The notes: generated by a model from the sequence alone, not told the origin. 64,000 nucleotides of DNA from Lacrimispora sp. BS-2 (GCF_040207125.1 NZ_CP157940.1:1116001-1180000); one strand, 5' to 3'. Shown: positions 26,675-34,728, counted from the first letter of the stretch. Numbers and translations are program-made.

Positions 26675-26744
26675 TAGGAGAATGAGCATGCCAGTCATAC
26701 ATAACATGCTCATGCCAGTCATACATAACATGCTCATTCTCCTA
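26675..26744. repeat. 24-bp tandem duplication inside a 16-bp perfect inverted repeat
   Basis: Arms TAGGAGAATGAGCATG (26675-26690) and its exact complement (26729-26744) enclose two exact 24-bp copies of GCCAGTCATACATAACATGC+TCAT (26690-26713, 26714-26737). It forms a hairpin with a repeated core just before a lipoprotein gene. Confidence 0.85.
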
Positions 26745-26757
26745 GAAAAGGATAAAG

Positions 26758-27708
26758 ATGAAAAAACTTATTGTCTTAATAATTATTTGTTCATTTTTAG
26801 TTTCATGCGGATTAAATTCCAATACTCCCAAATCAAAATACACAAAATTTGATACTAGCATAGAGAACAAAGATAACATAAAATATTTAGATGTTGCTAA
26901 AACCGGAGATAACGTAAGCTATTCTATTTTAAATCAAGAAGGTGAAGTTGAAACGGGATTTACCTACTATTTAAAAGAGAATTCACTGGAAAAATTTATA
27001 AATATAGCTAATTTTATAGATACGGATATGGAATATACTCTTTTGACATTTGTTAATTTTAAACAGGTAAATTATGAGGTTGAAGATGAAACTTATAATT
27101 CCTTTACAGCTCTAATTGCTCAAAATTCTGATATACAGATACCGATAAAAATTAATAATCTTAATGCAGGAATAAATGATATAATTTTTCTTATTATTCT
27201 TAATCCGAATAAAAACTTACCAAAGTCAAGCGATAACATAAAATTCGAAGACGTACTTTATTTAAGGTGTAATGCTATTTTTGGTGATGACAAGATAATA
27301 AAAGAATACGAATATACAGATGTATCTTTAGTCAATGGAGCTGAGAGACCTGTACTGTTACAAGAGAAGAGTAATAATAGTATGTTTGAATTAACATCGT
27401 ATGATCAGGAATTAAACAAATCAAAAGAAGCTATAATATCGGTTGGTAATAGGCAGGAGACTGAAGAAGAGTATGCGGTTATTTTATTAGCAGATTGGAA
27501 GCCGGTGCCTATTTCAAAGGAAAATGTAATTTATATTAAATTGGATGCTAAAAGCACAGGACTTATACCTATTAATATTTCTTTTGATGAAGCGGGTTTG
27601 CACAAAATTGTTGCAATTGCAATAAAAAAACCCTATCATTATGAAGATTTTCGTTCTATAGATGTTGCATCTAGCCAATGGGTGATTGCCAATGCTTTGG
27701 AACCTTAA
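26758..27708 (+). CDS. lipoprotein of unknown function
   Basis: 316 residues. The N-terminus MKKLIVLIIICSFLVSCG is a type II signal peptide with lipobox LVSC, so the mature protein should be anchored to the outer face of the membrane through the Cys at residue 17. The rest is acidic and Asn/Ile-rich with no recognised domain; it may contain beta-sandwich repeats. Very A+T-rich compared with the housekeeping genes, which fits acquired DNA. AAAGGATAAAG precedes the ATG. Confidence 0.75.
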   Translation: MKKLIVLIIICSFLVSCGLNSNTPKSKYTKFDTSIENKDNIKYLDVAKTGDNVSYSILNQEGEVETGFTYYLKENSLEKFINIANFIDTDMEYTLLTFVNFKQVNYEVEDETYNSFTALIAQNSDIQIPIKINNLNAGINDIIFLIILNPNKNLPKSSDNIKFEDVLYLRCNAIFGDDKIIKEYEYTDVSLVNGAERPVLLQEKSNNSMFELTSYDQELNKSKEAIISVGNRQETEEEYAVILLADWKPVPISKENVIYIKLDAKSTGLIPINISFDEAGLHKIVAIAIKKPYHYEDFRSIDVASSQWVIANALEP

Positions 27709-27837
27709 AAATATTTTGATATTACTCACAAGTACATTACGTTGGCCAGGATTAGCGGTCTGATCAGTAAGCTATGGAACAATCATGGAGTCAGCGGATA
27801 TACTATAGTGTACTCACATTCATATGTTATTTACCAA

Positions 27838-27875
27838 AAGAGCCCTGGTGATATGATCCGGGGTTCTTTTTATTG
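27838..27875 (+). terminator. terminator-like hairpin downstream of the lipoprotein gene
   Basis: AGAGCCCTGG and CCGGGGTTCT arms with G-U pairs, then a T run. The remaining 27709-28083 holds no gene I can support. Confidence 0.6.
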
Positions 27876-28083
27876 TGTAAGAGATTTTACAATTATAATC
27901 CAAGTATATCCAATGGGAGGTGTAGCACATATTCATGCTCGGAGATACCTGCTAATTTATAGAAAAACATCAATAATCATCCTTATTTTTAACGTAATCT
28001 GGCACGCTCTGATTGTCTAATCTGATTTTTAATTAAGAGTTAATTAATAATTTCTGAAAAAAATTTTAAATAATTGCCTGTAC

Positions 28084-28201
28084 TTGTAATATTTTAATCA
28101 GTAGGTATAATATAATAAAGAAGGGCAATCGCCACAGGGTGGTTGGCTAATTAGAAAGGCAAAAACCTTCCCGACCGGCCAAAGTACAGGGAAGGCTTTT
28201 T
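28084..28201 (+). ncRNA. candidate small RNA converging on a holin-like toxin gene
   Basis: A promoter (TTGTAA 28084-28089, 16 bp, TATAAT 28106-28111) would start an RNA near 28118 that ends at a bidirectional terminator: CCTTCCC (28166-28172) and GGGAAGG (28189-28195), with A5 before and T5 after. No protein start is evident in this stretch. Position and convergent layout resemble the antitoxin RNA of type I toxin systems; this is inference. Confidence 0.5.
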
Positions 28202-28205
28202 GCAG

Positions 28206-28292
28206 TTAGCGACATGTCATAAAGACGAATGTCAGCAGTGCCAGAAGGAACATACCAAAAGACATTAAGTCCTTAAAGTCATAACTCTTCAT
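28206..28292 (-). CDS. putative holin-like type I toxin, 28 residues
   Basis: A small open frame starting MKSYDFKDLMSFGMFLLALL and ending in FVFMTCR. It has the layout of 'putative holin-like toxin' peptides: a short polar N-terminus with a Phe-Gly in the middle, then one membrane helix. GGAGGTG lies 7 nt before the ATG. Its own promoter is visible upstream on the same strand. Such toxins insert into the membrane and are silenced by an overlapping RNA; the candidate RNA here would overlap only the 3' end. Confidence 0.65.
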   Translation of the reverse strand: MKSYDFKDLMSFGMFLLALLTFVFMTCR

Positions 28293-28371
28293 GAGCAACA
28301 CCTCCACTCTATGTAGAATCGAGGCCTACCACCCTATACACGATTGCCAGCAGTTTGTACCTGCCAGTATA

Positions 28372-28401
28372 ATTATATGTTCCAAATTGAAAATATACCA
28401 A
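28372..28401 (-). promoter_or_regulatory. promoter of the holin-like toxin gene
   Basis: On the minus strand TTGGTA (28396-28401), 18 bp, TATAAT (28372-28377), giving a 5' untranslated region of about 70 nt. Confidence 0.55.
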
Positions 28402-28625
28402 TAAAAAATGAAAATATCTGAAAAATTCCTTTGGGACAAAGTCATTGTCTGAGAGGGGGTGTTGGTTAATGGATAAAATAATCGGAAAATGGCGCCAGAG
28501 GCTCTGAATCCCTGTTCTCATAAACTAAAATCCTGCATTGCATGCAATATGAGTTCATGACATGCTGCCATAAACGAAAAAATTAGTACCGATGTCCTGG
28601 GCTGTCTTTTTTCTAAAATATTTAA

Positions 28626-28655
28626 GAGGGGTGTTCAATCACCTCTTTTTTTGAC
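28626..28655 (+). terminator. orphan intrinsic terminator
   Basis: GAGGGGTG / CACCTC hairpin with a TTCAAT loop and seven T. No clear gene precedes it on the plus strand. Confidence 0.6.
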
Positions 28656-28669
28656 AACCAAAACGACAC

Positions 28670-28773
28670 TTATCCACAATAATGTGGAAATAATTGTGGA
28701 TTGATTGTTAATGTCTGAAAATACGACACTAATCTGCAAATTATTACAGGTTTACGGCCTTTTATTATCCACA
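28670..28773. other. cluster of DnaA-box-like sites, no gene nearby
   Basis: Two exact TTATCCACA sequences (28670-28678 and 28765-28773), plus an inverted repeat ATCCACAAT (28672-28680) / ATTGTGGAT (28693-28701). The 9-mer is the classic DnaA box. No replication protein gene is adjacent. The stretch 28656-29060 otherwise shows nothing recognisable; it may be a remnant of a plasmid or phage replication region. Confidence 0.4.
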
Positions 28774-29060
28774 GATCAAAAGGCCAGCTAGCAGATTACC
28801 ATCGGTCATAAGTGCTATTTTAAGCCCGGCTGGTTGCTGCAAGATCCGGGGGAAGCAAAAGTAAAGAGATGGATGGTACTGCGTTTACACACCTTGTCTA
28901 CCTGTCCCATATAATGTACTGTAATGCGATAAAAAAGAAGTTAAATGAATCTATTCTTTCCTATTGCTAAATAGGTAAGAAGAAATACATACAAATATAA
29001 ATTTAAAATGGCTTAATAGAGTCTATAAACCGGCGGTCAATAACGCTTTTAGCAGCATTC

Positions 29061-29088
29061 ACAACTTTTCTACTGGTCCCATATAATA
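29061..29088 (+). promoter_or_regulatory. SigK-like sporulation promoter of the first Cys-rich peptide gene
   Basis: AC at 29061-29062, a 17-bp gap, then CATATAATA at 29080-29088, matching the SigK pattern AC-N17-CATAnnnTA. The second copy of this gene has the same arrangement. Confidence 0.6.
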
Positions 29089-29117
29089 AAATATAAAATA
29101 ATAAAAGAGGTGTAAAT

Positions 29118-29312
29118 ATGGGTTGTTTTTGGGGCGGCTGTAATAATAACTGCAGGCGTGGTTGTAACAATAATTGCGGCTGTGATAATAGATTTGATTG
29201 CGAAGAAGAGAAAGATAGATGTGAAAAGGAAAGAAGAGAAGCTTACTGCGCAGGTTTTCGTGATGGCTGTAACAGCGCTTCCCGCTGGGGCAACGATGAT
29301 GATTGCTGTTGA
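29118..29312 (+). CDS. small Cys/Asn-rich protein with REAYCAGFRDGC motif (copy 1)
   Basis: 64 residues with 12 Cys. The N-terminal part is CxxxC-spaced and Asn/Gly-rich (MGCFWGGCNNNCRRGCNNNC); a charged linker leads to REAYCAGFRDGCN at residues 40-52 and a terminal CC. A second protein in this window (58587-58772) has the same 13 residues at the same positions. GAGGTG precedes the ATG. No signal peptide. With the SigK-like promoter this suggests a late mother-cell product such as a spore coat or crust peptide; metal binding is another possibility. Family not recognised. Confidence 0.8.
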   Translation: MGCFWGGCNNNCRRGCNNNCGCDNRFDCEEEKDRCEKERREAYCAGFRDGCNSASRWGNDDDCC

Positions 29313-29480
29313 AAATAATGCAGGATAAGTGAAATGCTACAGGAGGCTGAGGGTTTCTGCTTTGGAATGTGTGCCGCAACAGGCGTTTGTATACCATCTT
29401 AACGGACCGGTATGTCGCTTAATAATGTGACTGCCTATAGGAAAATGTGATAAAATAATAAAAGTTTTTAACAATAAACC

Positions 29481-29507
29481 AGCCCCGGGACGTTTGCCTC
29501 CGGGGCT
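29481..29507. terminator. GC-rich hairpin
   Basis: AGCCCCGG and CCGGGGCT arms, extended outward by CAATA/TATTG. No T run, so it is a weak terminator candidate. The rest of 29313-29623 shows nothing else supportable. Confidence 0.4.
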
Positions 29508-29623
29508 ATTGTGTTGGAAAGTGTCCCTTGAATTTAATGAAAATGGATTAAAACTATGCATTTTTTGAAATTATTAAAAAATTTTAGGATACCTAAAATA
29601 ATTTCAGATAGCCAGTAGTTTTA

Positions 29624-29652
29624 TTGACAAATGTGTAAAAAATGATTATAAT
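29624..29652 (+). promoter_or_regulatory. consensus SigA promoter of the permease transcript
   Basis: TTGACA (29624-29629), 17 bp, TATAAT (29647-29652): a perfect consensus, starting transcription near 29659, about 190 nt before the coding start. Confidence 0.85.
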
Positions 29653-29658
29653 TTATAG

Positions 29659-29816
29659 TGATATATCGGTTTTTTTGTAGAGAATGAATAAATTAAATAT
29701 CTGCCTTATATCTGCCTTGGATCATGGTCCGGTGCCCCTGTTGGGCTTCTGAGATGTCCGGGCAGCAAAGATGGCGTGATTATGCTGCCCTGATATTTCG
29801 GGGCTGTTTTTTGCAA
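29659..29816 (+). ncRNA. attenuating 5' leader of NCS2 permease, riboswitch class not recognised
   Basis: The leader contains two mutually exclusive hairpins. GGGCAGC (29760-29766) can pair with GCTGCCC (29784-29790); alternatively GCCCTGA (29787-29793) pairs with TTCGGGGC (29798-29804) and is followed by T6 (29807-29812), a terminator. A repeated ATCTGCCTT and a GTGCCC...GGGC hairpin precede them. It does not fit the purine, PyrR or T-box consensus patterns. A ligand-controlled terminator switch is inferred. Confidence 0.6.
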
Positions 29817-29849
29817 AAAAACTGAAATACCATGAAAAGGAGAAGAAAT

Positions 29850-31187
29850 ATGAAAAGCAACTCAGAAATCAGCATGAACAATATTTACAGGCTGGATGGG
29901 CGCGTGCCCTTGGAAAAGGCCATACCATTTGGCCTGCAGCATGTACTGGCTATGTTTGTAGCCAATTTAACCCCGATTGTCATTGTTACGGCAGCGGCCG
30001 GACTAAGTGCTGGGGAAACGGCTATGCTCATCCAGAATGCCATGTTTGTAGCTGGAATAGCCACCTTGATTCAGCTGTATCCGGTATGGAAGATCGGGGC
30101 GAAGCTTCCTATCGTCATGGGGGTCAGCTTTACGTTTGTTACGATCTTAAGCTCGGTTGGCGTTAAGTACGGATATCCTGGCATATTGGGAGCCATACTT
30201 GTTGGAGGTGCAGTTGAAGGAACTTTGGGGCTTTTCGCAAAATATTGGAGAAAACTGATTTCTCCCATTGTTTCAGCGTGCGTGGTAACTTCCATTGGTT
30301 TTTCTCTTTTAACTGTTGGTGCCAGGTCCTTTGGCGGTGGTTACAGTGAATCCTTTGGATCATCAACCAACCTTTTGATAGGATTTGTGACACTTCTCAG
30401 CAGCATTCTGTTTAATATCTTCGCCAAATCCTTCTGGAAACAGCTTTCCATACTATTTGGCCTGATGGTGGGGTACATACTTTCTGCTATAATTGGTATT
30501 GTGGACTTGTCCGGGTTATTTGCCGGAGGGATTATATCCCTGCCCAGGATTTTACCCTTTATTCCGGAATTCCATTTAGGAGCTATTTTATCAGTTGTGG
30601 TAATATTCCTGGTTTCTGCAACCGAGACGATCGGAGACACTACGGCTATGGTAGTTTCGGGTCTTGACCGTGAAATAACTGAAAAGGAGATATCCGGTTC
30701 TCTTGCCTGTGATGGTTTTGCCAGCAGCATTTCCTCCCTGTTCGGTTGCCTGCCGGTTACTTCTTTCAGTCAGAATGTAGGACTTATAGCAATGACAAAG
30801 GTTGTTAACCGCTTTACAATCATGACAGGGGCCGCCTGTATGATATTGGCAGGTTTATTTCCGCCGATCGGTTCCTTTTTTGCATCTCTTCCTGAGGCTG
30901 TGCTTGGAGGCTGTACCATTATGATGTTTGGATCTATCATCATAAGCGGAGTGCAGATGCTGGCCAGGGCCGGATTTAGCCAGAGAAATTCCATTATCAG
31001 CTCCTTGTCGCTCAGCGTAGGAATCGGATTTACCCTGGTTCCTGAAATCTTTCACATATTCCCGGAAATCATTCAGGATGTATTTGCGGAGAACTGTGTG
31101 GCCGTGGTGTTTGTATTGGCATTGGTGTTAAATTTCATACTTCCGGAAAAAATGGAAATTGAAAAACCGGCTGAGGTGATGGAGTAG
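29850..31187 (+). CDS. NCS2-family nucleobase (xanthine/uracil) permease
   Basis: 445-residue polytopic membrane protein. Starts FGLQHVLAMFVANLTPIVIV, typical of NCS2, and carries the family motif region SATETIGDTTAMVVSGLDRE near the middle, followed by SLFGCLPVTSFSQNVGLIAM, which is characteristic of xanthine/urate rather than uracil members. Proton-coupled uptake of a nucleobase is expected; xanthine would fit the xanthine dehydrogenases in the window. The ATG at 29850 follows AAAAGGAGAAG. The longer start at 29832 lacks a ribosome binding site. Confidence 0.9.
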   Translation: MKSNSEISMNNIYRLDGRVPLEKAIPFGLQHVLAMFVANLTPIVIVTAAAGLSAGETAMLIQNAMFVAGIATLIQLYPVWKIGAKLPIVMGVSFTFVTILSSVGVKYGYPGILGAILVGGAVEGTLGLFAKYWRKLISPIVSACVVTSIGFSLLTVGARSFGGGYSESFGSSTNLLIGFVTLLSSILFNIFAKSFWKQLSILFGLMVGYILSAIIGIVDLSGLFAGGIISLPRILPFIPEFHLGAILSVVVIFLVSATETIGDTTAMVVSGLDREITEKEISGSLACDGFASSISSLFGCLPVTSFSQNVGLIAMTKVVNRFTIMTGAACMILAGLFPPIGSFFASLPEAVLGGCTIMMFGSIIISGVQMLARAGFSQRNSIISSLSLSVGIGFTLVPEIFHIFPEIIQDVFAENCVAVVFVLALVLNFILPEKMEIEKPAEVME

Positions 31188-31217
31188 AGCGTATATTCCA
31201 ATGGATAACAGAAAAAA

Positions 31218-31243
31218 CGCAGGCAAAAATGCCTGCGCTTTTT
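31218..31243 (+). terminator. terminator after the permease gene
   Basis: CGCAGGC / GCCTGCG stem with AAAAAT loop, then CTTTTT; outer flanks GGATAACA / TGTTATCC can extend the stem. Confidence 0.85.
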
Positions 31244-31289
31244 GTTATCCATAATCACATGTGCCAAATATTTTCTGGCAATAAAAAAC

Positions 31290-31361
31290 TCCCCGAGTAG
31301 GACTTGAACCTACGACCCAACGGTTAACAGCCGTTTGCTCTACCGACTGAGCTATCGAGGA
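31290..31361 (-). tRNA. tRNA-Asn (GTT)
   Basis: 72-nt cloverleaf on the minus strand with TCCTCGA/TCGGGGA acceptor pairing, GGTTCAAGTCC T-arm and anticodon loop CTGTTAA. Confidence 0.95.
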
Positions 31362-31426
31362 ATACATGGTTTATTATACCCGAAAAGATAAATATGTCAA
31401 TAGGGAAAATATAGATATTAAAAAAG

Positions 31427-31511
31427 TGCGGGAGATGGGACTTGAACCCACACGTCTATACAGACACAAGATCCTTAGTCTTGCCTGTCTGCCAATTCCA
31501 GCACTCCCGCA
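31427..31511 (-). tRNA. tRNA-Leu (AAG)
   Basis: 85-nt class II tRNA with acceptor TGCGGGA/TCCCGCA, anticodon loop CTAAGGA (anticodon AAG) and a long variable arm. A near copy lies on the opposite strand at 31804. Confidence 0.92.
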
Positions 31512-31606
31512 CAACGAAATTTATCTTAACACTTAATGGCAAAATTGTCAATGTTTTTTGAAAAATATACACAAAAAAAATATTTGAAAAATTTGGAGAA
31601 ATGTTG

Positions 31607-31635
31607 TTGACAGATAGGAGCTTGTATACTATAAT
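31607..31635 (+). promoter_or_regulatory. promoter of the tRNA-Leu genes
   Basis: TTGACA (31607-31612), 17 bp, TATAAT (31630-31635), 33 nt before the tRNA. Confidence 0.75.
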
Positions 31636-31668
31636 AACTATTGTTGTTGCGAGAGATAACAACGAAAT

Positions 31669-31751
31669 GCAGAAGTGGCGGAATTGGCAGACGCGCACGG
31701 TTCAGGTCCGTGTGGTAGCAATACCTTGAGGGTTCAAGTCCCTTCTTCTGC
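31669..31751 (+). tRNA. tRNA-Leu (CAG), copy 1
   Basis: 83-nt class II tRNA: acceptor GCAGAAG/CTTCTGC, anticodon loop TTCAGGT, long variable arm, GGTTCAAGTCC T-arm. Identical in sequence to the copy at 34990. Confidence 0.95.
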
Positions 31752-31803
31752 ATGAAGCTATACAGATGGTCATAGCTGTGTAGTTTTCATTTTATATATG
31801 ACA

Positions 31804-31888
31804 TGCGGGAGTGCTGGAATTGGCAGACAGGCAAGACTAAGGATCTTGTGGTTGTATGATCGTGTGGGTTCAAGTCCCATCTCCCGCA
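31804..31888 (+). tRNA. tRNA-Leu (AAG), second copy
   Basis: 85 nt, same body as the minus-strand copy at 31427-31511, differing in the variable arm (GTTGTATGATC against TGTCTGTATAGAC). Followed by a terminator. Confidence 0.93.
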
Positions 31889-31911
31889 TTATTATCTAAA
31901 CGTGATTGGAA

Positions 31912-31939
31912 TGTCCTGTGGGAAACCACAGGACATTTT
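31912..31939 (+). terminator. terminator after tRNA-Leu genes
   Basis: TGTCCTGTGG, GAAA loop, CCACAGGACA, then TTTT. The following stretch 31940-32358 contains no gene I can support. Confidence 0.85.
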
Positions 31940-32358
31940 CAGTATTTCAAGGGTTTTAAAGAGCTTTTGCTTGTTAAAAAGAAAAATGATTTTATGGCTG
32001 TTATTTTCGGAGGAGAGGCTTTATGCTCTCCATTTTTTATGGACAAAAAGCAGCAGACTGTGAATCAAAGCATCGTGGCTATTTATACCCGTTACATTCC
32101 TGTCTTTTCATTTATCCTTTTCTTGACTCTATTCTTGATTTTTTCCGCCGAATCGCGCATCAATTTTCAATTACCATAACACCGTTTTTTGCCCCATTTG
32201 GATTTTTTCAGGCACTTTAAACCTGGTTTTCTGAGTGAACGCTCTTTTTCATGTACGGATAGAAAGTTGATTAAGTCTTAAAATCAGGAATGTGCACATA
32301 AAATGAATTAATTATTATCCTAAAATATAGTGTAATTCGTTGAAAGGGATAAAACGGC

Positions 32359-33741
32359 ATGAAGGATGGGAAGTCGAAAAGAGGAGCAGTAGAAAAGGCG
32401 ATTATTGTTATTGCTTCAATGGTGCTGGTTTACTTACTTATTTCCTTATATTTTACGAATCATTTCTTCACTAACACTGTAATTAACGGAGTAAATGTTT
32501 CCTTAAAGTCTCTGAAAGATGTAGACCAGAGTTTACAAGATCACATAAGAAACTATAAGCTGCAATTGGTAGAAAGAAATGGGGAAATCGAAGAACTATG
32601 GGGGAAGGAGATTGGCCTGGAATACAATGACAAAAACAATATTTCAGAAATTCTCCGCCAGCAAGATTCCCTCAAATGGATCATTTTATTATTTAGAAAT
32701 CATGAAGAATATACCGGAGGGGTATTTTTTTATAATGAAACAGCTCTGGAAGATAAAATAAATAATTTACATTGCATTAATAACCTCAGAATTGAGCCGC
32801 GAAATGTGGATTTTAAGTATTCTGGCGGCTCATATGAACTGGTAGAAGAAGTATATGGGAATATTGTCCGGAAAGACCGATTATACATAGCCATCCGGTC
32901 GGGAATTTTGATGGGAGAGACTACCTTGGATTTGAATGAAAAACATTGTTACGAAAATCCCCAATACACTTTAATTTCTGACAAAGCGTTTGAAACCAAG
33001 AAACTCCTGGATAAGTACGTAACTACCAGTGTTACCTATAGCTTCGACAACTTAAAAGAACAATTAGACGGAAATATGATACACAAATGGCTCAGCGTAG
33101 ATGATGATCTGGATGTGAAGTTAGACCGGCCCGAGGTAAAGAAATATGTGAAAGAATTAGGGGAAAAATATGATACGGTCGGAATTGCAAGAAATTTTAA
33201 GACCTCCACAGGGAAAATTATAGAGGTACAGGGCGGGCTTTATGGCTGGAAAATTGATCAGAAGGCTGAAACGGAAGCACTGCTGGAAAACATAAAAAAT
33301 GGTCAGATACTTATCCGGGAACCAGTATATGCACAAAGGGCATTGTTCAGGTCTGAAAATGAAATAGGCAATACCTATGTGGAAATCAATATAACCAAAC
33401 AGCATTTATGGTTTTATAAAGATGGAAAATTGATCATCCATGGTCCTGTGGTAACCGGAAATCCCAATACTGGAAATTCAACTGTGACCGGGACCAATAT
33501 GCTTAATTATAAACAAAAAGATGCGGTCTTATCAGGCCCCGGTTATCAGGCCCCGGTGACATACTGGATGCCCTTTTATGGGAATATAGGGGTTCATGAC
33601 GCCAGGTGGAGGCGTTCCTTCGGAGGTGAGATCTATAAAAGGAATGGAAGCCATGGCTGCGTAAATGCCCCATTTTATTTGGCAAAAATAATTTTTGAGC
33701 AAATCGGTGAAGGAACTCCGTTTATCAGCTATAAAGAGTAG
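32359..33741 (+). CDS. L,D-transpeptidase (YkuD) with peptidoglycan-binding domain
   Basis: 460 residues. An N-terminal membrane anchor (about residues 11-31) is followed by an extracellular region with the PG_binding_4 pattern (NTVINGVNVSLKSLKDVDQS near residue 37) and then the YkuD domain from about residue 335 (EINITKQHLWFYKDGKLI). The catalytic motif is intact: NIGVHDARW and SHGCVNAP with the nucleophilic Cys. It should make 3-3 cross-links in peptidoglycan outside the membrane. AAAGGGA lies before the ATG. Monocistronic. Confidence 0.93.
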   Translation: MKDGKSKRGAVEKAIIVIASMVLVYLLISLYFTNHFFTNTVINGVNVSLKSLKDVDQSLQDHIRNYKLQLVERNGEIEELWGKEIGLEYNDKNNISEILRQQDSLKWIILLFRNHEEYTGGVFFYNETALEDKINNLHCINNLRIEPRNVDFKYSGGSYELVEEVYGNIVRKDRLYIAIRSGILMGETTLDLNEKHCYENPQYTLISDKAFETKKLLDKYVTTSVTYSFDNLKEQLDGNMIHKWLSVDDDLDVKLDRPEVKKYVKELGEKYDTVGIARNFKTSTGKIIEVQGGLYGWKIDQKAETEALLENIKNGQILIREPVYAQRALFRSENEIGNTYVEINITKQHLWFYKDGKLIIHGPVVTGNPNTGNSTVTGTNMLNYKQKDAVLSGPGYQAPVTYWMPFYGNIGVHDARWRRSFGGEIYKRNGSHGCVNAPFYLAKIIFEQIGEGTPFISYKE

Positions 33742-33818
33742 GAAGCCAAAGCGGCTTCAATTAAAACCAAAGGGCCTGGTCCTTAGAAAGAAAACTAATT
33801 AATTATGGAAAACCGGTA

Positions 33819-33859
33819 TAGCAGAAAACCGCTTGCAGGTTGCAAACGGTTTCTTGCTG
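33819..33859. terminator. bidirectional terminator between ldt and merR-type genes
   Basis: AGCAGAAAACCGCTTGCA and TTGCAAACGGTTTCTTGCT arms (with two mismatches) between converging genes. Confidence 0.75.
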
Positions 33860-33868
33860 TTATAATCA

Positions 33869-34687
33869 TTATTTCTTTTTAACAGGATAGCAAACCTCGG
33901 TCACTAGTTCGTCAGGGTTCCGGGTTTGAGCCGGGCTGACATGATAGATGCAGAACATAGCTCCGTTAAATTCATAGCCATTATCATTTACCCAATTTGC
34001 CACCGCACGATTCACAGCGGTGAGCTGATCGTAGCTGCCTTTGTAAGTTGCCGAGGCAATTTCCACCACAGGCATTGTTTTAAATACAACGTGTTCTGTG
34101 TCCTGATAGCTTCCTTTTACTGTGAATTGGATTTCCACATCCATGTCGCTGTCTTTATACCCCTCGTCATGGAAGATTGCAAGGCTGCAGCAATTGTCGG
34201 CGGGCTGCAGCTGCTGTGGAGCTGTTTCTGTCATCATTAGGTTCCACAAGATTCCTTCCTGATCGTAGGCGGGAATCACCTGTCGTACACTGGCAACATA
34301 GCGCTCTGGCAGATTCTTTAATGTAACATTATAATTCATAGCAGTATCATCCTTTCTCAGCCGTTTGATGGCTGTGTCAAGGAGCAGCAAACGCCGGCCT
34401 GTTTCTTCGGCTTCCGCAAAAACCTCAGCCTGCTTTACGGCCAGAAAATCAGCCAGTGCCTGGGGATTATCGTAATTCTTCAGGATTTCTCCAATTGTGG
34501 CGAGGCCAAATCCCATATCCTTCAGGGAGCTGATTCTGCCTGCAACCGGCAGCTGATCCTCCCCATAGTAACGGTAGCCGGTAAAGCTATCTGTGGTTTT
34601 CGGCACTAGCAGGCCGATATCATCGTAATGCCGCAGCATCCGTATACTGATCCTTGACAGTTTTGAAAAATCACCTATTTTCAGCAT
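33869..34687 (-). CDS. MerR-family regulator with GyrI-like effector domain
   Basis: 272 residues. The N-terminal MerR helix-turn-helix (MLKIGDFSKLSRISIRMLRH...YDDIGLL) runs to about residue 70, a coiled-coil linker follows, and residues 120-272 form a GyrI/BltR-like small-molecule-binding domain ending in DELVTEVCYPVKK. Proteins of this build sense drugs or other hydrophobic compounds and activate efflux genes. It stands alone, with its own promoter showing the long spacer typical of MerR control, so it probably regulates itself. Confidence 0.9.
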   Translation of the reverse strand: MLKIGDFSKLSRISIRMLRHYDDIGLLVPKTTDSFTGYRYYGEDQLPVAGRISSLKDMGFGLATIGEILKNYDNPQALADFLAVKQAEVFAEAEETGRRLLLLDTAIKRLRKDDTAMNYNVTLKNLPERYVASVRQVIPAYDQEGILWNLMMTETAPQQLQPADNCCSLAIFHDEGYKDSDMDVEIQFTVKGSYQDTEHVVFKTMPVVEIASATYKGSYDQLTAVNRAVANWVNDNGYEFNGAMFCIYHVSPAQTRNPDELVTEVCYPVKKK

Positions 34688-34728
34688 TTTTATTACCTCA
34701 CATATATGTGTTTTTTGAGCTCAACTAT

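Noticed and set aside
26675..26744. Possible CRISPR-like repeat
   Set aside because: Only two directly adjoining copies with no spacers and no cas genes nearby.
27742..28020. 92-codon plus-strand frame after the lipoprotein gene
   Set aside because: No ribosome binding site, runs through a terminator-like hairpin, composition not protein-like.
29700..29816. Purine or PyrR-type leader before the permease
   Set aside because: The conserved purine-aptamer loops and the PyrR anti-antiterminator sequence are not seen; kept as an unassigned leader.
31856..32179. 107-codon frame beginning inside tRNA-Leu
   Set aside because: Starts within a tRNA gene, crosses the tRNA terminator and has no recognisable product.
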